Source: Caballeronia pedi (GTDB taxonomy: Bacteria > Pseudomonadota > Gammaproteobacteria > Burkholderiales > Burkholderiaceae). From it: a DNA stretch of 64,000 bases. The position numbers were made by a program, and so were the translations under genes. The number at the start of each line of letters is the position of its first letter. Position 1 is the first letter of the stretch. The DNA lies in NCBI RefSeq assembly GCF_001544915.2, contig NZ_FCOE02000009.1, positions 222,414 through 286,413 of the forward strand, given 5' to 3'. The notes beneath the pieces were generated by a model. It was given only the letters and a program-made list of their open reading frames with translations. It was not told the origin of the DNA and ran no database searches. Positions 8,884 through 17,823 of this stretch are shown here, piece after piece.

Positions 8884-8898
8884 CTGGCGGAGAGAGGG
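8884..8898. repeat. attR core: tRNA-Ser 3'-end direct repeat
   Basis: CTGGCGGAGAGAGGG is identical to 61234-61248, where it is the 3' end (with CCA) of tRNA-Ser(GGA) read on the minus strand. It marks the left end of a 52.35 kb island. The flanking bases differ on both sides, so the shared core is 15 bp. Confidence 0.85.
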
Positions 8899-8945
8899 TC
8901 CGCCATAAAACCTTTATTTATAAGGCTTCTGGTAGATTATAACTT

Positions 8946-8967
8946 TCTACCCGCCTACCAACCCGCC
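8946..8967. repeat. Integrase arm-type repeat pair at the left island end
   Basis: Two 10 bp units, TCTACCCGCC (8946-8955) and CCAACCCGCC (8958-8967), are spaced 12 bases start to start. The same arrangement (CCTACCCGCC twice, period 12) lies at 61076-61097 beside the integrase start. Both pairs are inside the island, as arm-binding sites of a tyrosine integrase should be. Confidence 0.7.
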
Positions 8968-9390
8968 TACGGACTGAGTGTCTTACTGCAGTTGCGGCGC
9001 GGCCACCGATAGCGCTGGCCTTGAGCGTACCTTGCGGTGCAAAACACGCCGGTGCCCAAAAAGCAGTAGCACCAATGGCAGCTAGCGCCCTCGCGTGCCT
9101 GCCCTAACCGATGCCTTAATGAATTCGGAGGGCCTGGAAACGACCCTTTATCGACATTCCCCATCCTGAAGTTAAATGACCGGTTTCCATTTTGGACCAG
9201 CCGATTCCGTCGTCGCCGCTGCAACACTTAACGGCCAAACCCGCGCACGCCTTCCCGCATCCATCCCGAACTGGAATGAGCCTTATCCCTTTCCGCCAGT
9301 TCCCGCAGCGATGGCGAATCGCTACATTGCACGTCAACGCAATCGCGAGAGCACAACTCCCTGGCGCTCTGGCTTATTCAAGGAATGATC
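8968..9390. other. Intergenic, no gene recognised
   Basis: This 420-base stretch between the island end and the first reductase shows no convincing CDS. A minus frame at 9116-9337 reads through but has no recognisable family; it may be a remnant of an older mobile element. The promoter of the first reductase should lie in the last 150 bases, but no clear operator was found, and the CATGC-type LysR box used elsewhere in the cluster is absent. Confidence 0.4.
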
Positions 9391-10539
9391 ATGGCGAAGC
9401 TGTTCACCCCCGTTCGAATCGGTGCTTACCCTCTTTCACATCGCGTCGCGCTCGCGCCGATGACCCGTTTGCGCACCACCCAGCCTGGCGATGTCCCCAG
9501 CGCGATGATGGCCGACTTTTACGGACAGCGGGCGTCGGAAGGCGGTCTGGAAATCGTCGAAGCGGCCAGCGTCTCGGTGCAGGCACGTTCCTACCTCGGC
9601 GCCGCGAGCATCTATCACGACGGTCAGCTGGAAGGCTGGAAAGCCATTACTAAGGCCGTGCACTCGAAAGGCGGCCGCGTCTTCCTGCAACTGATCCACG
9701 GCGGCCGTCAGAGCCACGTAGAAATGACGGGCGGCGTCGATCCTGTCGCCCCGTCTGTCGTGCCGTTCGACGGCGTCGCGGTCACGAAGGACGGCTTCGT
9801 CCCCGCGTCGCAGCATCGTTCGCTCGCTATCGACGAGATTCCCGGCATCGTCGAAGACTTTCGCGCCGCTGCGCAACGTGCAAAGGACGCGGGCTTCGAT
9901 GGCGTCGAGCTGCACGCGGCAAACGGCTATCTCGTCGACCAGTTCATCCAGGACGGCACCAACAAACGCACCGACGCCTACGGCGGTCCGATCGAGAACC
10001 GCGTGCGCTTCCTGCGCGAAACCCTCGAAGCGCTGATCTCCGTGTGGAGCGCGGACCGCGTCGGCGTGCGAATCTCGCCGTCGGGCGAATGGGGCGGCAT
10101 CTCGGACAGCGATCCCGAAGCCACGTTCAGCTACGTCGCGCGCATGCTGGACTCGTATGAGATCGCGTATCTGCATGTGATCGAGCCGCGCGTCAAAGGC
10201 GACGAAACGCTGCATCACAATCATGCGCCTGTCGCCACGAAGTATCTACGCGAGCACTTCTCCGGGCCGATCATCGCTGCGGGCGGATTCGATCGCGCGA
10301 GCGCCATCGCGATCGTCGAATCGGGCGATGCCGATCTCGTTGCATTCGGCCGCCACTTTTCTTCAAATCCGGATCTGCCGTATCGCCTGAAGCACGATCT
10401 GCCCCTCACGCCGTATGTGCGCGCTGCTTTCTGGGGCGGCTCGGCGGAAGACTATTCGGACTTCCTCACGTATGAAGAGTCGCGCGTGCTGGAAGGTGCG
10501 CAAGCGCGTGCAACCGCGGACGCGGCCGAAGACGCCTGA
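9391..10539 (+). CDS. Old-yellow-enzyme family alkene reductase (copy 1)
   Basis: A 382-aa FMN-dependent ene-reductase that reduces activated C=C bonds (enones, maleimides, nitro-compounds) with NAD(P)H. The TIM-barrel landmarks are the N-terminal RVALAPMTRLR, the substrate-anion pair in ELHAANGYL (H-x-x-N), the FMN-site DGTNKRTDAYGG, and C-terminal VAFGRHFSSNPDLP. The start at 9391 leaves 6 bases after AAGGA; the in-frame ATG at 9385 abuts it directly. It is convergent with a LysR gene and paralogous to the reductase at 13426. Confidence 0.92.
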   Translation: MAKLFTPVRIGAYPLSHRVALAPMTRLRTTQPGDVPSAMMADFYGQRASEGGLEIVEAASVSVQARSYLGAASIYHDGQLEGWKAITKAVHSKGGRVFLQLIHGGRQSHVEMTGGVDPVAPSVVPFDGVAVTKDGFVPASQHRSLAIDEIPGIVEDFRAAAQRAKDAGFDGVELHAANGYLVDQFIQDGTNKRTDAYGGPIENRVRFLRETLEALISVWSADRVGVRISPSGEWGGISDSDPEATFSYVARMLDSYEIAYLHVIEPRVKGDETLHHNHAPVATKYLREHFSGPIIAAGGFDRASAIAIVESGDADLVAFGRHFSSNPDLPYRLKHDLPLTPYVRAAFWGGSAEDYSDFLTYEESRVLEGAQARATADAAEDA

Positions 10540-10584
10540 ACCTGCTCGCTGCCGCGGATGCGTTCGTTCATCTCGATGCGCGCA

Positions 10585-11520
10585 TCATGCGGCTTGCGGC
10601 CTGCCATGCCCCGTCATCCGTTCGGGCGCGAACTCGGGCGCAAGGCACGCTTCGACGAACGCCGTGAACTGACGGGCCTTGCTGCTCGCAAGGCGTCCCG
10701 TCGGATACACGGCGGACAGGGGAATGGGCGGCAGCATCCAGTCGTCCATCACCGACACGACCACGCCCGATTTCAGCTCCGGCCAGAATGCCCATTCCGA
10801 TGCGACGACCAGCCCCATATCCGCGAAGACGGCCGCGCGAAGGCCTTCCGTCGCGGAGATTCTCACGCGGCCTTGCAGCCGGACGAGCAGCTCGGTCGCT
10901 TCCTTGCGGAACCTCCAGTCTTCGCCGCCGCCGAGATCACACGTGTAGACGACGGCGCGATGCGCGGACAGATCGTCGGGCGTCTGCGGCATGCCGTGCC
11001 GTTCGAAATAGGCGGGTGTCGCGAGCACGCGCCGCCGCGCGATGCCGATGCGGCGCGCCGTCATGTTCGAATCCGCCAGTTCGCCCATGCGCAGTGCGAG
11101 GTCGATGCCCTCTTCGACGAGATCGATGTTGCGATCGTCGAGCACGAGTTCGAGATCGAGGTCGGGATGCAGTTCGAGAAACGCCGGCAATCGAGGCACG
11201 ATGTGCAGCCGTGCAAAGCACACCGCCGCCGACACTCGCAGCTTGCCGGTCAAACCCGCCGCGGTGCCGCGCGCTGCGAGCACGGCCTCGTCGGCCTCTT
11301 CGACGGCACGTCTCGCGCGCTGGTAGAAGTTCTGGCCCGCTTCCGTCGGCGTGAGCGCGCGCGTCGAGCGCAGCAGGAGTTTCACGCCGAGCCATTCTTC
11401 GAGTTGCGCCACGGCTTTCGATACGGCCGGCTGGCCGATGTCGAAGTGTCGCGCCGCCGCCGAAAACGAACCGGTATCGACGACGCGGATAAATATTTCG
11501 ATCGCCGCAAGGCGGTCCAT
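10585..11520 (-). CDS. LysR-family regulator
   Basis: 311 aa. The N-terminal winged helix (MDRLAAIEIFIRVVDTGSFS ... GQPAVSKAVAQLEEWLG) is followed by a LysR substrate-binding domain. The architecture (LAAIEIFIRVVDTGSF, then an ALRMGEL segment near residue 145) matches the CrgA/DsdC-like branch that often controls oxidoreductases. It ends 45 bases from the end of reductase copy 1 in convergent orientation. A frameshifted relative of its C-terminus is found at 39615-39953. Confidence 0.9.
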   Translation of the reverse strand: MDRLAAIEIFIRVVDTGSFSAAARHFDIGQPAVSKAVAQLEEWLGVKLLLRSTRALTPTEAGQNFYQRARRAVEEADEAVLAARGTAAGLTGKLRVSAAVCFARLHIVPRLPAFLELHPDLDLELVLDDRNIDLVEEGIDLALRMGELADSNMTARRIGIARRRVLATPAYFERHGMPQTPDDLSAHRAVVYTCDLGGGEDWRFRKEATELLVRLQGRVRISATEGLRAAVFADMGLVVASEWAFWPELKSGVVVSVMDDWMLPPIPLSAVYPTGRLASSKARQFTAFVEACLAPEFAPERMTGHGRPQAA

Positions 11521-11536
11521 CGCGATTCTCCCTCAC

Positions 11537-12421
11537 TCAGTTGGCGGCAATCAGCTCATCCGCTCTCGACAGAAACAGCTTCAGCACAGGCGATGCATTC
11601 GAACGACTGTAGCCGATGGCGAGATCGACCGTCGGCGCCTCGCCTTCGAGCGGCCGGCTCACGACCGACCACGGCAGCAGATTGTTCGCGTACTCGGGCA
11701 TCAGCGACAGACCGCGCGTCGAAGCGACGAGCGACATGGCCATCGCAAGATTGTCGACGCCATGCTCGGGCTTCGGATCGAGCCCATTCTCTTGCAGATA
11801 TCGCGCAACCACATCATGCAGCACGCGCGCCTTGTTCGACGCCATCACGAACGTCTCGCCCCGCAGGTCCGACGGGTGGATCGCCGTCTTTGCCGTCAGC
11901 CGGTGATCGCTCGGCATCAGCACGATGAGCTTCTCGCGATAGACGACGCGATAGTCGAGATCCAGCCCCGGCTCCGTGCGCACGAACGCAAGATCGAGCT
12001 TGCCGCGCGCCACGGCGTCCGCGAGATCGGGCGAATAGCCGCTCGACACCGTGACGTCGATGTTCGGCAACTCGTCGCGCAACACCTTCATCGCGCGCGG
12101 CAGCCAAATCATTTCCTGCCCCGTCAGAAAGCCGAGCGCGAAGACCTGCTTCGCGGGACGCGCCGCACGGCGCGCGGCTTCGATCGCGGCATCGACCTGC
12201 GCGAGCGCCAGCCGCGCATGGTCGAGAAAGGCCTTGCCCGACGCCGTCAGCTCGACGCCGCGCGCGCTGCGGCTGAACAGTGCCGCGCGCACCTCGTCTT
12301 CGAGATCACGAATCTGCCGGCTCAGCGACGGTTGCGAGGTGAACAGCCGCTGTTCGGCGGCGACTGTGAGGCTGCCCGTTTCCGCTACGGCAACGAAATA
12401 GCGCAGATGGCGTAGCTCCAT
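11537..12421 (-). CDS. LysR-family regulator, probable activator of the SDR/reductase cluster
   Basis: 294 aa. HTH in MELRHLRYFVAVAETGSLTV ... TSQPSLSRQIRDLE (residues 1-60), of the CatR/BenM/HcaR-like type, followed by an effector-binding domain. The start at 12421 has GGGAGA upstream; a longer frame is not supported. It is divergent from the SDR operon at 12639, and a 17 bp T-N11-A palindrome (12465-12481) lies 43 bases before its start. The same palindrome precedes two further units in the cluster, so this gene is the likely regulator of all three. Confidence 0.9.
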   Translation of the reverse strand: MELRHLRYFVAVAETGSLTVAAEQRLFTSQPSLSRQIRDLEDEVRAALFSRSARGVELTASGKAFLDHARLALAQVDAAIEAARRAARPAKQVFALGFLTGQEMIWLPRAMKVLRDELPNIDVTVSSGYSPDLADAVARGKLDLAFVRTEPGLDLDYRVVYREKLIVLMPSDHRLTAKTAIHPSDLRGETFVMASNKARVLHDVVARYLQENGLDPKPEHGVDNLAMAMSLVASTRGLSLMPEYANNLLPWSVVSRPLEGEAPTVDLAIGYSRSNASPVLKLFLSRADELIAAN

Positions 12422-12464
12422 GCTTTCTCCCGTTTTCGCCTCGCTGTGCCGCGCCGTTCGTGGC

Positions 12465-12481
12465 CATGCTTCCAAGGCATG
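12465..12481. promoter_or_regulatory. LysR-type operator, copy 1 (divergent LysR / SDR-A operon)
   Basis: CATGCTTCCAAGGCATG is an inverted repeat with the LysR T-N11-A form. Downstream, the block AAAGTCTTTTTC (12495-12506) and a TAGATTA-like -10 are also conserved at copies 2 and 3. The site sits between the divergent LysR gene and SDR-A. Confidence 0.75.
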
Positions 12482-12638
12482 CCAGCAAGCCTACAAAGTC
12501 TTTTTCGGTTGCGCAAGCGACGGCTAGATTACCTACCAGGAGCACATCGAACAGTGGGAAAGCCGGCAGCGCGGTTTCACAGCCATACCTGCGCGCTATT
12601 GCTGAACGACACGCTCGTCAACCTAACGGAGCTTCGTC

Positions 12639-13385
12639 ATGAACGACCTCGCAGGAAAAACCGCGCTCGTCACGGGCGCATCGCGCGGCATCGGCCGGGC
12701 CATCGCTCTCGCACTCGGCCGAGCCGGCGCGCAGGTGCTGGTGCACTACAGCAGCAACGAAGCGGCCGCCGATTCCGTCGTCGCCGAGATCGTGGCGAGC
12801 GGCGCCCAGGCGCAGAAAGTCGCCGCCGATCTTCGCACCGCCGACGGTCCCCATACGCTCGCCCGCCGCGTCAGTGCGGTCGTCGGCGGACGGCTTGACG
12901 TGCTGGTCGCCAACGCAGGCATCGCCACTGCCGCGAGCATCGAAGAGACGACCGTCGAGGATTTCGATGACCTCTTCGCCGTCAACGTGCGCGCGCCCTA
13001 CTTCCTCGTCCAGCAGCTTCTGCCGATGCTGTGCAAAGGCAGCAGCGTCGTGCTGCTTTCGTCGCTGGCTTCGCGCGCAGCCGTGGGCGAGCTGGCCGCG
13101 TACGCCGCGACCAAAGGCGCCATCGATACGCTCGTGCGCCACTTCGCGTCCGCGCTCGGCGAGCGTGGCGTGCGCGTGAATGCCGTCGCGCCCGGCGTCG
13201 TCGCGACCGACATGTCCAGCTTCGTGACCACCGACGCCGGCCGCGACTATGCGCTGAGCCTGCAAGCGCTGAAGCGCGTCGCGCAGCCCGACGATATCGC
13301 CGGTGCAGTGACTTTCCTTGCTTCCGACAGCGCGAACTGGATCACGGGCGACACCCTGCGCGTCGACGGCGGATCGAAGCTCTGA
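12639..13385 (+). CDS. SDR family oxidoreductase (SDR-A)
   Basis: 248 aa classical SDR of the FabG/3-ketoacyl-reductase-like type. Cofactor motif TGASRGIG (residues 11-18), NAG motif in VANAGIA, catalytic serine in LLSSLAS, YAATK as YxxxK, and C-terminal ITGDTLRVDGGSKL. HYSSNEAAADSV after the second strand suggests NADP(H) preference by family rules. It is the first gene of an operon with reductase 2, DUF427 and SDR-B, behind operator copy 1. It is very similar to SDR-A' at 16795, so it reflects a duplication. Confidence 0.9.
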   Translation: MNDLAGKTALVTGASRGIGRAIALALGRAGAQVLVHYSSNEAAADSVVAEIVASGAQAQKVAADLRTADGPHTLARRVSAVVGGRLDVLVANAGIATAASIEETTVEDFDDLFAVNVRAPYFLVQQLLPMLCKGSSVVLLSSLASRAAVGELAAYAATKGAIDTLVRHFASALGERGVRVNAVAPGVVATDMSSFVTTDAGRDYALSLQALKRVAQPDDIAGAVTFLASDSANWITGDTLRVDGGSKL

Positions 13386-13425
13386 CCGCGACGTGATTAT
13401 CGCATCAATCAATAAGGTATCCAGA

Positions 13426-14547
13426 ATGACAACCAAGAACTTAAAACTGTTTTCATCGACGAAGGTAGGACGACTGCAACTGTCACATCGTGTGGTCCTC
13501 GCACCGATGACGCGCCTGCGTTCCGACTCCGACGACAGTCCGAGCGCAATGATGATCGAGTACTACAGGCAGCGCGCGTCGCAAGGCGGTCTGCTGATTA
13601 CAGAGAGTGCGCATCCTTCGTATGACAGCCGCGGCTATCTCGGCGCACCGGGGATCTACACCGACGAACACATTGAAGCGTGGAAGAAGATCACCGACGC
13701 CGTTCACGCGAAAGGCGCGCACATCTTCATGCAGATCGCGCACGACGGCCGTCAGTCGCACGTCGATCTGAGCTGGGGCAACCCGCCCGTCGCGCCCTCA
13801 GTCGTTCCGTACGAAACCACCGTATTCACGCAAAACGGCTGGGTTCCAAATTCGCCGCATCGCGCGCTGGAAACGAATGAGATTCCGGCCATCGTCGAAT
13901 CGCTCCGTCACGCGGCGGAGCGCGCAAAAGCCGCGGGCTTCGACGGCGTCGAGTTGCACAACGCGAACGGCTATCTCGCCGACACGTTCCTGCAGGACGG
14001 CACGAACAAACGCACGGACGCGTATGGCGGCACGATCGAGAAGCGCGCGCGCTTTTCGCTGGAACTGGTCGACGCCTTCGCGTCCGTGTGGGGTGCGGAT
14101 CGTGTAGGCGTGCGCGTGTCGCCGAGCGGTCGCTGGGGCGCGATCTCCGACAGCAATCCCGAAGCAACCTTCGGTCATTTCGCCGCGCGTCTGAACGGCT
14201 ATGGCCTCGCTTATCTGCATGTCATCGAACCGCGCGTGATGGGCACGGAAACGCTCGACGCGGGTCAGGCACCCGTTGCGTCATCGTTCCTGCGCAAGTT
14301 ATTCGACGGACCGATCATCGCCGCCGGCGGCTTCGATCGTGCCGGGGCCGAGCAGATCGTTCAGCGCGGCGATGCCGATCTCGTTGCATTCGGCCGCTGG
14401 TTCTCGTCGAACCCGGATTTGCCCGAGCGCCTGCGCCGCAATCTACCGCTCACGCCCTATCAGCGCGACGCCTTTTGGGGCGGAGACGAACGCGCCTACA
14501 CCGACTTTCCCGCCCATGACGAGACGGGCAGCCATGCAACCATCTGA
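13426..14547 (+). CDS. Old-yellow-enzyme family alkene reductase (copy 2)
   Basis: 373 aa FMN ene-reductase, paralogue of the one at 9391. The same landmarks are present: RVVLAPMTRLR, ELHNANGYLADTF (H-x-x-N), DGTNKRTDAYGG and VAFGRWFSSNPDLP. The start MTTKNLKLF has AAGG eight bases upstream, 40 bases after the SDR-A stop; a longer frame overlaps SDR-A and is unlikely. Pairing of an ene-reductase with ketoreductase-like SDRs suggests stepwise reduction of unsaturated carbonyl compounds (inference). Confidence 0.92.
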   Translation: MTTKNLKLFSSTKVGRLQLSHRVVLAPMTRLRSDSDDSPSAMMIEYYRQRASQGGLLITESAHPSYDSRGYLGAPGIYTDEHIEAWKKITDAVHAKGAHIFMQIAHDGRQSHVDLSWGNPPVAPSVVPYETTVFTQNGWVPNSPHRALETNEIPAIVESLRHAAERAKAAGFDGVELHNANGYLADTFLQDGTNKRTDAYGGTIEKRARFSLELVDAFASVWGADRVGVRVSPSGRWGAISDSNPEATFGHFAARLNGYGLAYLHVIEPRVMGTETLDAGQAPVASSFLRKLFDGPIIAAGGFDRAGAEQIVQRGDADLVAFGRWFSSNPDLPERLRRNLPLTPYQRDAFWGGDERAYTDFPAHDETGSHATI

Positions 14548-14562
14548 TTTGAGGAGCAAGCC

Positions 14563-14958
14563 GTGTCTACCAGCAACTCGACGAATACAAAAGCCGTGAA
14601 AATTCCCGGTCCCGATCATCCGATCACGATCGAGCGCAATCCGTCGCGCGTCGTGGTCACCCTGGCCGGCCACACTGTCGCCGACACGCGCAACGCGCTG
14701 ACGCTGCGTGAAGCGCACTATCCGGCCGTGTTCTACATCCCGAGAAAGGACGTCGACATGACTCTGCTCGAACGCTCCGGTCATGCGACGTACTGCCCGT
14801 ACAAGGGCGATGCCGCGTACTTCTCGATTCTGTCGGGCGGCGAGCGCGCCGTCAACGCAATCTGGACTTACGAGTCGCCCTACCCCTTCGTCGAAGCGAT
14901 CCGCGATCACCTCGCGTTCTACCCCGACCGCGTCGATTCGATCGACGAACACGCCTGA
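14563..14958 (+). CDS. DUF427 domain protein
   Basis: 131 aa with a GTG start preceded by GAGGAG at the right spacing, 15 bases after the reductase stop. Residues about 20-120 (ITIERNPSRVVVTLAGHTVADTRNALTLREAHYPAVFYIPRKDVDM ... TYCPYKGDAAYFSI) form the DUF427 beta-rich fold, with the conserved YCPYKG motif. The family is common beside oxidoreductases and has no established activity. It is translated within the SDR-A/reductase/SDR-B operon. Confidence 0.88.
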   Translation: MSTSNSTNTKAVKIPGPDHPITIERNPSRVVVTLAGHTVADTRNALTLREAHYPAVFYIPRKDVDMTLLERSGHATYCPYKGDAAYFSILSGGERAVNAIWTYESPYPFVEAIRDHLAFYPDRVDSIDEHA

Positions 14959-14967
14959 GGAGCCGAC

Positions 14968-15711
14968 ATGAACGAACCGAAAGTGGTGCTCGTCACGGGC
15001 GCATTGAGCGGCATCGGTCGCGCAACCGCGCTCGCCTTCGCGCGTTCGAAATCCCGCGTCGCGATTTCAGGCCGGCGCACAGACGAAGGTCTTGCGCTCG
15101 TCGACGCGCTGCGTTCGCTCGGCGCGCAAGCCGAGTTCATCGAGGCGGACATCCGTGACGAAAACGACGTGCAGGCGCTCGTCGAGCGCACGGTCGCGCG
15201 CTTCGGAAGACTCGATATCGCCGTGAACGCGGCTGGCACGGAAGGCGAAGCCGGGCTCGTCGTCGAACAGACGGCCGCGCGCTATACGGCCGTGTTCGAC
15301 GCCAACGTGCTCGGCAACTTGCTCGCAATGAAGCACGAACTCCGCGCGATGTCGGCGCAAGGCAGCGGCAGCATCGTCAACGTGTCGTCGACGATGGGCG
15401 CGCGTGGCGCCGCGGGCGCGTCGCTGTACGTCGCCAGCAAGCATGCCGTCGAAGGACTGACAAAATCGGCGGCGCTCGAAGCTGCCACGTTCGGCGTGCG
15501 CGTCAACGCCGTCGCGCCCGGACCTGTGCAAACGCCAATGCTCGACAGACTCACGCAGACGTCCGAACGCAAGGCTGCATTTCTCGACACCGTGCCGCTC
15601 AAACGCGCCGGCACGCCCGACGAGATCGCCGAAGCCGTTGTATACGTGGCGTCAGCCAGCTTTATGACGGGCGAAGTGCTGCGCGTGAACGGGGGCAGGA
15701 CCGCGTCTTGA
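14968..15711 (+). CDS. SDR family oxidoreductase (SDR-B)
   Basis: 247 aa classical SDR starting 10 bases after the DUF427 stop. TGALSGIGRATA cofactor loop, SGRR after strand 2 (NADP-type), NAAG, NVSS, YVASK catalytic motif, and C-terminal MTGEVLRVNGGRTAS. Closest in this window to SDR-B' at 17944; the two share the TGALxGIGRATALAFARS start and the AGTEG motif. It is the last gene of the operon led by SDR-A. Confidence 0.9.
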   Translation: MNEPKVVLVTGALSGIGRATALAFARSKSRVAISGRRTDEGLALVDALRSLGAQAEFIEADIRDENDVQALVERTVARFGRLDIAVNAAGTEGEAGLVVEQTAARYTAVFDANVLGNLLAMKHELRAMSAQGSGSIVNVSSTMGARGAAGASLYVASKHAVEGLTKSAALEAATFGVRVNAVAPGPVQTPMLDRLTQTSERKAAFLDTVPLKRAGTPDEIAEAVVYVASASFMTGEVLRVNGGRTAS

Positions 15712-15725
15712 GACTAGACGCCCGT

Positions 15726-15742
15726 CATGCCTTCGAGGCATG
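15726..15742. promoter_or_regulatory. LysR-type operator, copy 2 (hydrolase / SDR-A' unit)
   Basis: CATGCCTTCGAGGCATG is a perfect 7 bp-arm palindrome with a TCG centre. It is followed by AAGTCTTTTTC and a CTACATTAA box at the same spacing as in copy 1. It lies 151 bases before the hydrolase start. Confidence 0.75.
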
Positions 15743-15893
15743 ACGCACAGCTTATTAAGTCTTTTTCCCCGTAGTCCGACGCGCCTACATTAACCGTCAG
15801 GACGGTGCTACGTGAAGCGAAAGTCCGATGCGCCCCGGACGCTTCAGCGATATCGCACCGCATAACGATCAACCGCTTCAAAGGACAACTGCC

Positions 15894-16760
15894 ATGACCC
15901 GCCATACCCACCAGACCGCGCCGACCCAGTTCGCCGAAGCCAACGGCATCCGCTTCGCGTATCGCCGCTTCGGGAATCCGGGCGGCGTGCCGCTTGTGAT
16001 GAACATCCACTTCACCGGCACAATGGATCACTGGGATCCCGCCATCACCGATGGGCTCGCGCAAAGCCGCGAAGTGATCCTGTTCAACAACGCCGGTATT
16101 TCGAGCAGTTCCGGCACGGTCCCCGAGTCGATCGAGGAGATGGCCGCCAATGCCGGCGCGTTTATCGAAGCACTCGGACTGAAGCAGATCGACGTGCTCG
16201 GCTTTTCGATGGGCGGACTGATCGCGCAGGAACTTGCCATCACGAAGCCGCAACTCGTGCGCCGCGTGATTCTCGTCGGCACGGGCCCGCGCAGCGGCGA
16301 AGGCATGGCGACGCTCACACCCGAAGCGCAGGAGATCTTTGGAGCGTCATACGCGCACCCCGACGATCTGTGGCTGCGCGTGCACTTCGCGCCTTCGGCG
16401 GCAAGCCAGGCGGCGGGCCGCGGCTTTACCGGACGGTTCCGTCTGCGCACCGACAATCGCGATCCCGAAGCCAATGACAAGGTCGCGCCCGCGCAGCTCG
16501 CCGCACTCGCTAAGTGGGGCGAGCCGCGTGAGAACCCGTACGACTATCTGCACGCGCTCATGCAGCCGACGCTCGTCGTCAACGGCGACAACGACGTGAT
16601 CATCTATTCGATCAATTCGTGGCACTTGCAGCAGCACATCCCGAACGCGCAGCTGATCCTCTATCCCGACGCCAATCACGGCTCGCTGTACCAGTACCCG
16701 GAGCGCTTCGTCGCGCACGTCGATCAGTTTCTGTCGGAACCGCACCGGTCTCACGCGTAA
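15894..16760 (+). CDS. Alpha/beta-fold hydrolase
   Basis: 288 aa. GFSMGG is the nucleophile elbow (G-x-S-x-G), Asp in NGDNDVI and His in DANHGSLYQ complete the likely triad, and the N-terminal strand has NIHFTGTMDHWDP as the oxyanion region. The start MTRHTHQ has AAAGGA upstream; a 22-residue longer frame is not supported. The fold is similar to haloperoxidase/esterase-like hydrolases. It is co-transcribed with SDR-A' and controlled by operator copy 2. Confidence 0.9.
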   Translation: MTRHTHQTAPTQFAEANGIRFAYRRFGNPGGVPLVMNIHFTGTMDHWDPAITDGLAQSREVILFNNAGISSSSGTVPESIEEMAANAGAFIEALGLKQIDVLGFSMGGLIAQELAITKPQLVRRVILVGTGPRSGEGMATLTPEAQEIFGASYAHPDDLWLRVHFAPSAASQAAGRGFTGRFRLRTDNRDPEANDKVAPAQLAALAKWGEPRENPYDYLHALMQPTLVVNGDNDVIIYSINSWHLQQHIPNAQLILYPDANHGSLYQYPERFVAHVDQFLSEPHRSHA

Positions 16761-16794
16761 CGCACCCTTACACGACTCTCAACGGAATCTCGCC

Positions 16795-17541
16795 ATGACC
16801 AACCTGACAGGCAAAACCGCCCTGGTGACGGGCGCATCCCGCGGCATCGGCCGCGCCACGGCCATTGCACTCGCCAATGCAGGCGCGCGCGTGCTGGTCC
16901 ACTACAGCAACGGCGAGCAGGCGGCCGACTCAGTCGTTGCCGCCATCCGCGCGGCAGGCGGACAAGCCGACAAAATTGCCGCCGATCTGCGCGATGCGCG
17001 CGGACCGCACGAACTTGCGAGACGCGTGCGCTCGCTGACGGGCCAGCGGCTCGATATTCTCGTTGCGAACGCGGGCATCTCGAAGGCCGCGCCGATCGAA
17101 GAAACGACGGTCGAGGATTTCGATGACCTCTTCGCCGTCAATGTACGCGCGCCGTTCTTCCTCGTGCAGCAATTGCTTCCCGTGCTGGGCGACGGAAGCA
17201 GCATCGTGTTGCTATCGTCGCTTGCGGCACGCGCATCCGTGAACAATCTGTCGGCATACGCCGCGACCAAGGGCGCGGTCGATACGCTCGTGCGCCACTT
17301 CGCGTCGGCGCTCGGCGGGCGCGGCATTCGCGTCAACGCGATTGCGCCGGGCGTCGTCGAAACAGACATGTCGAACTTCGCGAAGACGGACGCGGGCCGC
17401 GATTTCACGCTAGGCATGCAGGCGCTCAAGCGCGTCGCGCAGCCCCACGATATCGCCGGCGCCGCCGTGTTCCTCGCCTCCGACGATGCGCGCTGGGTCA
17501 CGGGCGACACGTTGCGCGTGGACGGCGGATCGAAGCTTTGA
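16795..17541 (+). CDS. SDR family oxidoreductase (SDR-A', paralogue of SDR-A)
   Basis: 248 aa, same length as SDR-A and nearly identical in the motifs TGASRGIGRA, VHYSNGEQAADSVVA, EETTVEDFDDLFAVNVRAP, SAYAATKGAVDTLVRHFASALG and VTGDTLRVDGGSKL. The two clearly arose by duplication within the island. It starts 34 bases after the hydrolase stop, so it is the second gene of that unit. Substrate unknown. Confidence 0.9.
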   Translation: MTNLTGKTALVTGASRGIGRATAIALANAGARVLVHYSNGEQAADSVVAAIRAAGGQADKIAADLRDARGPHELARRVRSLTGQRLDILVANAGISKAAPIEETTVEDFDDLFAVNVRAPFFLVQQLLPVLGDGSSIVLLSSLAARASVNNLSAYAATKGAVDTLVRHFASALGGRGIRVNAIAPGVVETDMSNFAKTDAGRDFTLGMQALKRVAQPHDIAGAAVFLASDDARWVTGDTLRVDGGSKL

Positions 17542-17806
17542 TGCGCTCACGCTCGCGCGCCGTCTTCTAGATGGCGGCGTGCGCGCGATGAGCTATGCGT
17601 GGTGTGCACACGCCTGGCACGCGAGTGACGTGTCCGACGCCATCGGCGACGCGCGACCGTGCTGCGCGGCCTCGCGACTTCGGCGGCAGTGCTCGATTCC
17701 ATGCCCCATTGACGACCGCGTATTTGCAAACGCAATCAACAGGCCTTGCGGCTGCCGCGATCGTCGGCGGCGCGCTGATCGCATACGCGCGCGATTCGGC
17801 GCATCG
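17542..17806. other. Intergenic, no gene seen
   Basis: Together with the operator region that follows, this makes a 400-base gap. Short open frames in both directions have no recognisable similarity. One frame reads LAAAAIVGGALIAYARDSA and may be a worn fragment of a membrane gene, but nothing firm can be said. Confidence 0.35.
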
Positions 17807-17823
17807 CATGCTTCGCAGGCATG
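17807..17823. promoter_or_regulatory. LysR-type operator, copy 3 (SDR-B' unit)
   Basis: CATGCTTCGCAGGCATG keeps the palindrome arms of copies 1 and 2. It is followed by AAAAGTCTTTTTC and a CCTAAAGTTA box. It lies 120 bases before SDR-B'. Confidence 0.75.
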
